Assembly: GCA_016297675.1 (NCBI GenBank)
Contig: JAEDGE010000122.1
Coordinates: 1 to 5,542, forward strand
Length of the DNA stretch: 5,542 bases
Direction of reading: 5' to 3'
From: Oscillospiraceae bacterium
GTDB lineage: Bacteria; Bacillota; Clostridia; Oscillospirales; Ruminococcaceae
The notes under the pieces were generated by a model. That model made no database searches, was not told where the DNA came from, and saw only the letters and a list, made by a program, of their open reading frames with translations. The first letter of the stretch is position 1. Every line of letters begins with the position of its first letter. Below are positions 1 to 5,457 of this stretch, one piece after another. A program made the position numbers and the translations under genes.

Positions 1-466
1 CCTTCTCCACAACGCCTTCTGCCATTGTTTTCTTCCGCTGTACCAGCTGTTCTGCCAGTGCCTCATCCGAAAGTGCCAGCATCTGTACAGCAAGAATCGC
101 TGCATTGGCAGCACCGTCGATTGCAACTGTTGCAACTGGAATACCAGTCGGCATCTGTACGGTTGCCAGCAGAGCATCCAATCCATCCAATGTAGAGGAT
201 TTAATCGGAATACCGATCACCGGCAGAGTGGTATGTCCAGCAATGACGCCGGCAAGATGTGCTGCTTTCCCAGCTGCGGCAATGATCACACCGAATCCAT
301 TTTCCTTTGCATGTACTGCAAAATCTGCAACCAGTTCTGGTGTACGATGTGCAGACATCACATGCACCTCACACGGCACACCAAATGCCTTCAATTCTGA
401 AATGGCAGCCTTTACAACTGGTAAATCGCTGTCGCTTCCCATGATTATTGCAACTTTCTTACTCAT
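1..466 (-). CDS. purE: 5-(carboxyamino)imidazole ribonucleotide mutase PurE, partial (C-terminus outside window)
   Basis: PurE converts N5-CAIR to CAIR in cytosolic de novo purine synthesis. The 155 visible residues cover nearly the whole usual 160-170 residue protein. The nucleotide-binding motif GSDSD is at residues 10-14, SAHRTP with the catalytic-type His is at 38-43 (His40), and the glycine-rich AAGKAAHLAG stretch is at 64-73. The conserved segments VIGIPIKSS (83-91) and VQMPTGIPVATVAI (103-116) follow. The His-Arg pair in SAHR fits the class I mutase, which normally works with PurK; that assignment is inference. AIDGAANAA is two residues shorter than the E. coli loop, as I recall for clostridial PurE. 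Two adjacent ATGs exist (469 and 466). I chose 466 because AAGAGG (474-479) lies 7 bases upstream of it. It follows the WG-repeat gene by 115 bases with no clear terminator or convincing promoter between, so read-through is possible. The reading frame runs off the window at base 1. Confidence 0.96.
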   Translation of the reverse strand, partial: MSKKVAIIMGSDSDLPVVKAAISELKAFGVPCEVHVMSAHRTPELVADFAVHAKENGFGVIIAAAGKAAHLAGVIAGHTTLPVIGIPIKSSTLDGLDALLATVQMPTGIPVATVAIDGAANAAILAVQMLALSDEALAEQLVQRKKTMAEGVVEK

Positions 467-581
467 CATCAAACCTCTTTTCTGATTTCAATCCACGCAG
501 ATAACATGATATAGAACAACAAATACAGTTCTGTGCATTATCTCCGTAACAGTGGGGAATCACTAAGGTTCCACCCATCCA

Positions 582-1604
582 TCAATCTATTACAATGCCG
601 ACAGTATCCGCAGAATCCGTCATATCCGTAGATGCTTCTGTTTTCTGTGTTTCCTGCTGAATCTGCAAGCCTGTAATCTGTAATGTTCCGGCTGCGGTGC
701 TCATTTGAAACGCAACCTGTAACACAGCGGATTCTGTTTCCCGCTCTACGGTAACAGCACAATAAACAGTTGTGCCAAGTATGTCCGTTTGACTGGTAAT
801 CTCAATGGAATCCTGCCAGTCTGCCAACCACTTTTCTGCTGCATCCTTTTCCAGCAGCTGCTGTAGCTGTGCTTTTGCATCAGCAGATAAAAAAACAGAT
901 GCATCTTCCTCGTCATTTCGCTGATAAGCTTTTAAAAATGTACTCAATGTATCTCCCAGTAAACTCCATTCTTCTACTGAGAATAACTGTGCAGTTGTCT
1001 GCTGTTCACAATGCATCGTAACAGTACGACGCTGAATGGAACGCTGTAAATCAAATGAACACAGTGCAATACCATCCTCCGTCTGTTGATAAACAAAAGT
1101 ATCCGTTCCACGCTGCAACGTCAATAGAGAATCTTTTAAAATATAGGCATTCCATGCACACGGTGTCAAATCATGAAAGGATCGATCATACAAAAAGTAC
1201 AGATCTTCATGTAACAGCCAACCCACAATAATTTCTTCATTGACATAAGAAAGATCCTGATAGACAAATGGTACAATCACATTGCCTTCCTGATCCAATA
1301 CACCGGTTACCAATTCTGATCCGATTTGTTTGACAGCTGCCACACCATTGTCTCCAATGAAATACAATTTTTTCCATTCCGCTGCTGCAATTACCCTGCC
1401 GTCTGCATCCGCAAGTCCATATAAGCCAGTGGTTTCATCCTGAAAAATAGAACAGGATTCCTTTGTCTGCGTATCTGCATAGGGTGTTTTCTCTTGTTCA
1501 GCTGGTGCATTTGTTCGTCTGGAATAAAACCGAATCACTGCTGCCGTAAAAAACAGAATCAAACAAAGCAGAATTACAAACAACCATTTTCCCTTTTTAT
1601 GCAT
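582..1604 (-). CDS. Membrane-anchored WG-repeat protein of unknown function
   Basis: This 340-residue protein has a basic N-terminus (MHKKGKW) and one membrane segment at about residues 7-27, with no lipobox. It is therefore probably a signal-anchored protein with an extracytoplasmic body. Residues 58-130 hold degenerate WG (KWG-type) beta-repeats: GLYGLADADGRVI, then GVLDQEGNVIVPFVYQDL, each a 'G-hydrophobic-D-G-x-hydrophobic-x-P' unit. Residues 210-315 form a separate region, a helix followed by alternating strands, that could be an NTF2/SnoaL-like fold; this is only a shape-based guess. The tail 316-340 is polar and Thr/Ser/Gln-rich. The ATG at 1604 is preceded by a strong CAGGAGG (1617-1623) at a rather long 12-base spacing. 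Another ATG at 1615 is out of frame and too close to that site. The gene starts 33 bases after the glycosyltransferase stop with no terminator seen, so the two probably form an operon. WG repeats are usually structural or binding modules; no enzymatic role can be read here. Confidence 0.85.
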   Translation of the reverse strand: MHKKGKWLFVILLCLILFFTAAVIRFYSRRTNAPAEQEKTPYADTQTKESCSIFQDETTGLYGLADADGRVIAAAEWKKLYFIGDNGVAAVKQIGSELVTGVLDQEGNVIVPFVYQDLSYVNEEIIVGWLLHEDLYFLYDRSFHDLTPCAWNAYILKDSLLTLQRGTDTFVYQQTEDGIALCSFDLQRSIQRRTVTMHCEQQTTAQLFSVEEWSLLGDTLSTFLKAYQRNDEEDASVFLSADAKAQLQQLLEKDAAEKWLADWQDSIEITSQTDILGTTVYCAVTVERETESAVLQVAFQMSTAAGTLQITGLQIQQETQKTEASTDMTDSADTVGIVID

Positions 1605-1637
1605 AAGGCTGGCATGCCTCCTGAAGAATCAGCTCAT

Positions 1638-2627
1638 TCAATCCATCTTTTCCTGTGTTGACGGTTCTGTTTCGTCAGTCTGTACTGCCTTCTCTGTTTC
1701 TTGTACCAGATAAATTGGTCGGTTCTTTGTTTCCAGATAGGTCTTAGAAAGATACTGTCCCAAAATACCAATACAGAAAAGCTGTAAACCACCTATCAGC
1801 AAAATCACACAAATTGTAGTGGCATAGCCCTGTACTGGATCGCCGAATGCCAGATATTTAATGACAACAGCAAGAATCATAATAAAGGCTACCAGACAAC
1901 TCAAAATTCCCAGCAAAGATGCCAATGCAAGCGGTGCTGTGGAAAATGCAAAAATACCCTCCAAAGAATATTTAAACAGCGATTTAAACGACCAAGATGT
2001 CGTGCCAGCAGCTCGTTCTACATTTTCATATGGAATGTAACGAGTGCGGAATCCAACCCAACTGAAAATACCCTTAGAAAAGCGGTTGTATTCTTTCATT
2101 TCCAAAATAGCATCTACCATCTGCCGTGTCATAAAACGAAAATCCTGTGCACCATCCACAATTTCAGTCTGCGAGATGTGATTCATAATTTTATAAAACT
2201 TTCTGGAAAACCAAGAACGAATTTTGGATTCACCCTTCCGGCTGACACGGCGAGTGGTCGCACAGTCATATTCTCCATCTTTTACGTATTCATACATTTC
2301 CGGCAAAAATGCTGGTGGATGCTGTAAATCAGCATCCATAATCACAACATAATCTCCCTTTGCATTCTGCAAGCCAGCATACATACCAGCTTCTTTTCCG
2401 AAATTTCGAGAAAAAGAAACATAACGAACACGCTTGTCCATTTTTGCAAGCTTACGGAATTCCTGCAACGTACCGTCTTTTGAACCATCATTGATAAATA
2501 AAAATTCAAAATCCAGTTCCGGATACTTTTCCCGCATCTGTCCTGTTACTTTTGTAATTTCCGCATAAAACAGCGGCAATACTTTTTCTTCATTGTAACA
2601 TGGTACAACAATGGAAACTAATTTCAC
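1638..2627 (-). CDS. Family 2 glycosyltransferase, GtrB/ArnC/DPM1-like, polyprenyl-phosphate sugar transferase type
   Basis: This 329-residue enzyme most likely moves a sugar from a nucleotide donor to undecaprenyl phosphate at the inner face of the membrane, feeding glycosylation of an envelope polymer. The GT-A fold is clear: VPCYNEE at 8-14, NDGSKDGT at 46-53, NFGKEAG at 75-81 and the DxD metal site DADLQHPP at 98-105. DFRFM at 162-166, NRFSKG at 181-186 and a RAAGTTSWSF segment around 205-214 are typical of the GtrB/ArnC branch. Two membrane segments follow at about 232-260 and 270-294, then a polar tail. The length matches GtrB and ArnC (about 320 residues). The start is a GTG at 2627, supported by GTGAGGG (2634-2640) 6 bases upstream. 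The sugar and final acceptor cannot be read from the sequence. It is the first gene of a probable operon with the WG-repeat gene and has several promoter candidates and a Fur-type box upstream. Confidence 0.93.
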   Translation of the reverse strand: MKLVSIVVPCYNEEKVLPLFYAEITKVTGQMREKYPELDFEFLFINDGSKDGTLQEFRKLAKMDKRVRYVSFSRNFGKEAGMYAGLQNAKGDYVVIMDADLQHPPAFLPEMYEYVKDGEYDCATTRRVSRKGESKIRSWFSRKFYKIMNHISQTEIVDGAQDFRFMTRQMVDAILEMKEYNRFSKGIFSWVGFRTRYIPYENVERAAGTTSWSFKSLFKYSLEGIFAFSTAPLALASLLGILSCLVAFIMILAVVIKYLAFGDPVQGYATTICVILLIGGLQLFCIGILGQYLSKTYLETKNRPIYLVQETEKAVQTDETEPSTQEKMD

Positions 2628-2633
2628 AAAGAT

Positions 2634-2640
2634 CCCTCAC
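2634..2640 (-). promoter_or_regulatory. Ribosome binding site that fixes the GTG start of the glycosyltransferase
   Basis: The minus strand reads GTGAGGG, then 6 bases, then GTG at 2627. No in-frame ATG lies nearby, and the protein begins directly with the expected first beta strand (KLVSIVVPCYNEE), so the GTG is the natural start. Confidence 0.8.
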
Positions 2641-2647
2641 TTTATAC

Positions 2648-2678
2648 TGGCAGTGACTTCAATTATACAAGACTGCCA
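2648..2678. repeat. Perfect 7-bp inverted repeat bracketing the proximal -10
   Basis: TGGCAGT (2648-2654) and ACTGCCA (2672-2678) are perfect inverted copies separated by 17 bases, with half-site centres 24 bases apart. The -10 TATAAT sits in the middle. This could be an operator for an unidentified dimeric regulator. It could also be chance, because one such dyad is not rare in a region of this length. Confidence 0.35.
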
Positions 2679-2690
2679 TGAAAATCATTA
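2662..2690 (-). promoter_or_regulatory. Proximal promoter candidate for the glycosyltransferase operon
   Basis: A perfect -10 TATAAT (2667-2662) lies 35 bases before the GTG start and would give a short leader of about 27 bases. The -35 position (2685-2690, 17-base spacer) reads TAATGA, a poor match to TTGACA, and falls inside the Fur-type box. The promoter is therefore weak, or needs help, unless the box is the main determinant there. Confidence 0.5.
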
Positions 2691-2693
2691 TCA
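2679..2693. promoter_or_regulatory. Fur-type operator
   Basis: The plus strand reads TGAAAATCATTATCA. It matches the 7-1-7 Fur consensus TGATAATnATTATCA at 13 of 14 defined positions. Matches to the related PerR and Zur consensuses are clearly poorer. It covers the -35 position of the proximal promoter, where a bound repressor would block RNA polymerase. Fur is the iron-responsive repressor, so the glycosyltransferase/WG-repeat operon may be induced when iron is low. The site is seen; the regulation is inferred. Confidence 0.6.
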
Positions 2694-2703
2694 TTTGACG
2701 CTT

Positions 2704-2732
2704 GTTTGAATTATCTTTTTGTAGGTTCAAAC
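2704..2732. repeat. Perfect 7-bp inverted repeat downstream of the middle promoter
   Basis: GTTTGAA (2704-2710) and TTCAAAC (2726-2732) are perfect inverted copies separated by 15 bases. They lie just downstream of the predicted start (near 2738) of the middle minus-strand promoter, where they could be an operator or a 5' leader hairpin. It is not followed by a U-run on the minus strand, so it is not a terminator. Confidence 0.3.
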
Positions 2733-2744
2733 CCGTTCTTTTTT

Positions 2745-2773
2745 ATTATAGCACTTTTTTTATGCACTTACAA
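2745..2773 (-). promoter_or_regulatory. Middle promoter candidate for the glycosyltransferase operon
   Basis: The minus strand reads TTGTAA (2773-2768), a 17-base spacer and TATAAT (2750-2745), with the extended -10 bases TGC directly before it. The same GTGC-TATAAT arrangement appears in the consensus promoter of the lipoprotein gene. Transcription would start near 2738 and run through the Fur-type box. Confidence 0.6.
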
Positions 2774-2811
2774 GAGGATTCGCACATAATTTTTTTCAAT
2801 TTGCTTTTCAC
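2746..2811 (-). CDS. Possible 21-residue Cys-containing leader peptide
   Basis: A GTG at 2811 opens a 21-codon frame that ends in TAA at 2748-2746. An AGGTGA-like ribosome site lies 8 bases upstream of the GTG. The product would be Lys-rich with three cysteines in the pattern CxxxCxC (MCESSCKC). It lies downstream of the distal promoter and its stop overlaps the -10 of the middle promoter. An ORF this short arises easily by chance, and no family is recognised. It is listed only because of its placement between a strong promoter and the operon. Confidence 0.15.
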   Translation of the reverse strand: MKSKLKKIMCESSCKCIKKVL

Positions 2812-2897
2812 GAGAAAATTCACCTGCAAAACAAAAAAATCCGCATACTTCAAAAAGCAAAGCGTTCTTTCTTCTTTGATTCGTTCTTTTCCTTTTT

Positions 2898-2927
2898 ATT
2901 GTATCATGATATGGAATCCGGTGTCAA
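2898..2927 (-). promoter_or_regulatory. Distal strong sigma-A-type promoter, leftward
   Basis: The minus strand has a perfect -35 TTGACA (2927-2922), an 18-base spacer and -10 TACAAT (2903-2898), preceded by the extended -10 bases TGA. Transcription would start near 2891, about 264 bases before the glycosyltransferase start. It would produce either a long leader or a separate small RNA. Confidence 0.6.
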
Positions 2928-3015
2928 GTCATTTTTTTAAATTAAGACAATTCCAATGATTTTTTTGAAAATCCGGTAAAATTTTATAAAAGCCCTTTTT
3001 TTCTTCTGCAATTTA

Positions 3016-3024
3016 TGATATACT
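3016..3024 (+). promoter_or_regulatory. Extended -10 promoter of the DUF5685-DnaJ operon
   Basis: TGA-TATACT at 3016-3024 is an extended -10 element. The -35 position about 17 bases upstream is only a T-run (near 2996-3001), so recognition would rely on the TGn bases. Transcription would start near 3031, giving a leader of about 40 bases that contains AAGGAG at 3057-3062, 9 bases before the ATG at 3072. Confidence 0.5.
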
Positions 3025-3071
3025 ATTTTACATCCACTTTCTACTACCAGTATGAAAAGGAGATTAGAAAG

Positions 3072-3956
3072 ATGTACGGTTATGTACAAATTTACCGTCC
3101 AGATTTGCGGTTTCGAGAATATGACATTTACCGCTCTCATTACTGTGGGCTTTGTCATACACTGCAAAAACGCTGCAATCTTGTCAGTCGTCTGACGCTA
3201 AGCTATGATTTTACCTTTCTTTCATTGCTGCTGGATGCACTCTATGAGCCAGCAGGAACCAACTGTCAACGTCGCTGCCTACACGGTATCGGCAAAAAAG
3301 AATGGGGTTATCATAGCCCGATTATGGATTACACAGCCGACATGCATCTGTTTTTCTCCTACCTGCATTGCTTGGATGACTGGCAGGATAATCGCAAAAT
3401 TTCTCGTGCTGCATTGGCACATTTGCTCCAGAAGGCTTATCGTCATATTTGTGAACAGTATCCGCAAAAATCCCAATCCATTCTTCAAAATATGCAGCAG
3501 TTAAAAGACTATGAACTACAAAAGGAAACCAATCCGCTGTTACCAGCTGCCTGCTTCGGACGTGCATTGGGAGAAGGATTCTGCATCCAAAATGACATCT
3601 GGGCAACAGAACTATATCACATTGGCTATTATCTTGGCACTTTTATTTACATTATGGATGCCTATGATGACCTAATAAAGGATCGAAAGCATCACAATTA
3701 TAACCCGTTTTGGAATGCAACAGAAACGGAATTGGCTTTTCATCAAATGGTAAAACAATTTTTACAACACGCTGCAACAGAAGCAGCGGCGGCATTTGAA
3801 CGGCTACCGATTTTGCAGAACGCAGATTTGTTGCGTAATATTTTATATGCCGGCATCTGGCAGCCATTTTTCCGCAAACAAAAGGACTATCAAACCGCTG
3901 TGCCGAACGATTTCGACCAGCAGAAGCAGGAGAACGATCATGTCAAATCCCTATGA
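3072..3956 (+). CDS. DUF5685 family protein
   Basis: This is a 294-residue protein of a clostridial family with no established function. The start is the ATG at 3072, because AAGGAG (3057-3062) lies 9 bases upstream and the family's conserved N-terminus (YGYVQIYRPDLRFREYDIYRSHYCGLCHTL) begins there. An in-frame ATG at 3015 overlaps the promoter. Visible landmarks are CGLC with flanking His residues (23-29) and a second Cys pair at 65 and 69. There are two acidic motifs, DDWQD (102-106) and DAYDDLIKD (196-204), the latter followed by NYNPF. No signal peptide or clear membrane helix is present, and most of the chain looks helical. The Cys/His cluster could bind a metal. The paired Asp-rich motifs recall, without proving, all-helical isoprenoid-synthase-like enzymes. 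The 3' end overlaps the J-domain gene by 17 bases, indicating coupled translation and a shared role. Confidence 0.85.
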   Translation: MYGYVQIYRPDLRFREYDIYRSHYCGLCHTLQKRCNLVSRLTLSYDFTFLSLLLDALYEPAGTNCQRRCLHGIGKKEWGYHSPIMDYTADMHLFFSYLHCLDDWQDNRKISRAALAHLLQKAYRHICEQYPQKSQSILQNMQQLKDYELQKETNPLLPAACFGRALGEGFCIQNDIWATELYHIGYYLGTFIYIMDAYDDLIKDRKHHNYNPFWNATETELAFHQMVKQFLQHAATEAAAAFERLPILQNADLLRNILYAGIWQPFFRKQKDYQTAVPNDFDQQKQENDHVKSL

Positions 3957-4548
3957 AATTTTGGGTGTCAGCAAAGAGGCATCCGATGAAGAAATCAAAA
4001 AGGCATACCGCAAACTGAGCCGAAAGTATCACCCTGATGCCAATGTCAACTCGCCACATGCCGCAGAATATGAAGAAAAGTTCAAGCAAATTCAACAAGC
4101 CTATCAGCAGATTATGGATGAACGGCACAATCCAAATGGTGCATTTTCTGGTTTTCACACAGAATCCAGCAATGCACAGGATGAAGATAGCATTCATCTA
4201 CAGGCAGCGGTCAATTTTATTCAAAATTATCGCTTTGCAGAAGCCATTCGTGTGTTAAATGACATCAAGAATCGGGATGCCCAGTGGTATTATGTCAGTG
4301 CTGTCGCCAATAGCGGTGCCGGTAATCAGGAGATTGCATTACAGCACGCCAAAACAGCTGCACAAATGGAACCAAGCCGTCCAGAGTATCAGCGTCTGGT
4401 ACAGCAACTGCAAAATGACGGCTTTTCCTATCAGAAAATGCAGCAAACTTATGCACCTTCTTTTGATACCGGCTGTTTAGAATGCTGTCTTTACAACCTG
4501 CTCTGCAACCTATTTTGTGGCTGCTGTTCGCCGTGTGGCCATTATTGA
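3940..4548 (+). CDS. J-domain (DnaJ-like) co-chaperone with TPR-like region and Cys-rich tail
   Basis: This 202-residue protein begins with a J domain (about residues 3-62): YEILGV at 5-10, KAYRKLSRKYHPD with the essential HPD at 31-33, and a final helix ending near 62. J domains stimulate the ATPase of DnaK and deliver clients to it. A short Gly/Phe-containing linker (66-75) follows. Residues 86-157 look like two TPR-type helical hairpins (AVNFIQNYRFAEAIRVLND..., NQEIALQHAKTAAQMEPSRPEY). The last 24 residues contain eight cysteines (179, 182, 183, 189, 193, 195, 196, 199) among hydrophobic residues. The DnaJ zinc domain with CxxCxGxG repeats and the C-terminal client domain are absent, so this is a specialised class III-type J protein, not housekeeping DnaJ. 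AGGAGA (3928-3933) lies 6 bases before the ATG, inside the DUF5685 gene; the start overlaps that gene by 17 bases. Confidence 0.92.
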   Translation: MSNPYEILGVSKEASDEEIKKAYRKLSRKYHPDANVNSPHAAEYEEKFKQIQQAYQQIMDERHNPNGAFSGFHTESSNAQDEDSIHLQAAVNFIQNYRFAEAIRVLNDIKNRDAQWYYVSAVANSGAGNQEIALQHAKTAAQMEPSRPEYQRLVQQLQNDGFSYQKMQQTYAPSFDTGCLECCLYNLLCNLFCGCCSPCGHY

Positions 4549-4565
4549 TTTATTTTTCCCAGTGA

Positions 4566-4605
4566 AAAAGGACTGTGTCACATTTTCTGCGACAACAGTC
4601 CTTTT
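4566..4605. terminator. Bidirectional intrinsic terminator between convergent genes
   Basis: AAAAGGACTGT (4566-4576) pairs perfectly over 11 bp with ACAGTCCTTTT (4595-4605). Three further pairs (GTC/GAC) follow past one bulged A, leaving an 11-base loop. On the minus strand the stem ends in a run of five T, and on the plus strand in TTTTCT. It lies between the stops of the J-domain gene (4548) and the lipoprotein gene (4623), so it can serve both. Confidence 0.88.
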
Positions 4606-4622
4606 CTATAGGCTCCTTATAT

Positions 4623-5423
4623 TTAATATGGCATTGTAAAGGTATCCACTTTCCAAACGCCATCTTCTTGATAAAGCGTAAATGTATTCGTTTTCGTAGT
4701 AGTATTGGTTTCATCATCTGGTTCTGCATAGGTCAATGCAACTTCAAACGTCAAAGTGGTTTCTGTGATATCTGTCAGTGTGGTCACTTTTGCACCCTGA
4801 TAGGTAATATCTGCACCACGTTCACCAGCACGTCCATATAACTTTCCGTCTTTTTCCAGAAGAATGCCCTCAAAGTCAGAGGCATGACTTTTCTTCGTGA
4901 ATACATCATAATACGGCTTTGTTGCCTCTTCGATCGTGGTGTAAGCAGGAATCAGATAGCAATTTGCATCTTCTGGATGGACATTAGAGAAATCATATTG
5001 AAACATCTGACTGGAACAAAGATACTGAAAATTCAACTTTGCAGCCGTTTCATACAGGGTTTGTGCCTTTTCCAGCCACTCTGCTTTTGTCAAACCGGTA
5101 TCTCCGACCACTGCATCATTCTCTGCTGTGTCAGCATAATTGTCCATATTGTTCGTGCCGCTTGCAGTCGTTTCTGTCCATTTCGCTGCTGTAGTCATAT
5201 CGGTGGATTCTGTATTTCCTTCTGTCGCAACAGCTTCTGTACCGATTTCTTCTGCAATTTCTGTTGTAATACTGGTAGCTGTTTCATTTTTTTCCATGTT
5301 CACTATTGTTGTATCTGCAACATCAATTTGTGCGGACGAGGTGTGTGATGTATTTGTGACCTCGCTGCAACCGCTCGCCAGCAGCAACATACTTGCAAGC
5401 AAAAAACATTTTAAATATTTCAT
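4623..5423 (-). CDS. Lipoprotein with Thr/Glu-rich linker and IseA-like C-terminal domain
   Basis: This 266-residue surface lipoprotein has a type II signal peptide: basic start MKYLK, hydrophobic core 6-17, and lipobox LASGC with the lipidated Cys at 19. Residues 20-110 are a Thr/Ala/Glu/Asn-rich low-complexity linker, probably a spacer through the cell wall. Residues 112-266 are a compact domain: an N-terminal helix (LTKAEWLEKAQTLYETAAKL), a central part with IPAYTTIEEATKPYYDVFT, the segment LLEKDGKLYGRAGERGADITY (188-208), then beta strands ending in TFTLYQEDGVWKVDTF. This layout resembles the IseA family of DL-endopeptidase inhibitors, which restrain peptidoglycan hydrolases; recognition is from memory, moderate confidence. 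The ATG at 5423 has AAAGGG 8 bases upstream (5432-5437). An in-frame ATG at 5447 lies only a few bases from the expected transcript start and is less likely. The gene is monocistronic in this window. Confidence 0.88.
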   Translation of the reverse strand: MKYLKCFLLASMLLLASGCSEVTNTSHTSSAQIDVADTTIVNMEKNETATSITTEIAEEIGTEAVATEGNTESTDMTTAAKWTETTASGTNNMDNYADTAENDAVVGDTGLTKAEWLEKAQTLYETAAKLNFQYLCSSQMFQYDFSNVHPEDANCYLIPAYTTIEEATKPYYDVFTKKSHASDFEGILLEKDGKLYGRAGERGADITYQGAKVTTLTDITETTLTFEVALTYAEPDDETNTTTKTNTFTLYQEDGVWKVDTFTMPY

Positions 5424-5457
5424 AATCCTATCCCTTTCTGTTCTCATTATTCCCGTA

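Larger units (their letters stand above)
2628..3071. other. Divergent, AT-rich intergenic control region
   Basis: This 444-base stretch separates the leftward glycosyltransferase from the rightward DUF5685 gene. It is rich in T-runs on the plus strand and holds no convincing long gene. An 85-codon open frame on the plus strand starting from a TTG at 2702 has low-complexity composition and no ribosome site. The region does hold three minus-strand promoter candidates (near 2662, 2745-2773 and 2898-2927), a Fur-type box (2679-2693), two 7-bp dyads and a possible short ORF (2746-2811). It also has a rightward extended -10 promoter (3016-3024). The octamer AATCCGGT occurs twice, at 2915-2922 and 2970-2977, and CGTTCTTT three times, at 2734, 2863 and 2882. 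If the farthest minus-strand promoter is real, the glycosyltransferase mRNA would carry a leader of about 260 bases. I recognise no known riboswitch in it. Confidence 0.7.

Noticed and set aside
105..485. Plus-strand 126-codon open frame opposite purE
   Set aside because: It is antisense to a clear purE frame, whose motifs explain the conservation and codon pattern; it has no ribosome site.
551..575. Terminator hairpin after the WG-repeat gene
   Set aside because: The GTGG/CCAC pairing is only four pairs with bulges and no T-run, so it does not qualify.
467..581. Purine riboswitch or dedicated promoter before purE
   Set aside because: I saw no purine-riboswitch core or convincing -35/-10 pair in this 115-base gap. 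The short AGAAC/GTTCT repeat (513-532) is too weak to call.
2902..2911. Palindrome TATCATGATA as an operator
   Set aside because: It is only 10 bp and overlaps the extended -10 of the distal promoter, which already explains most of its bases. AT-rich palindromes of this size are common here, as is TAAAATTTTA at 2977-2986.
2702..2959. Plus-strand 85-codon open frame in the intergenic region
   Set aside because: It starts with a TTG, has no ribosome binding site, has a Phe/Ser/Lys-heavy composition typical of translated T-runs, and runs across opposite-strand promoter elements.
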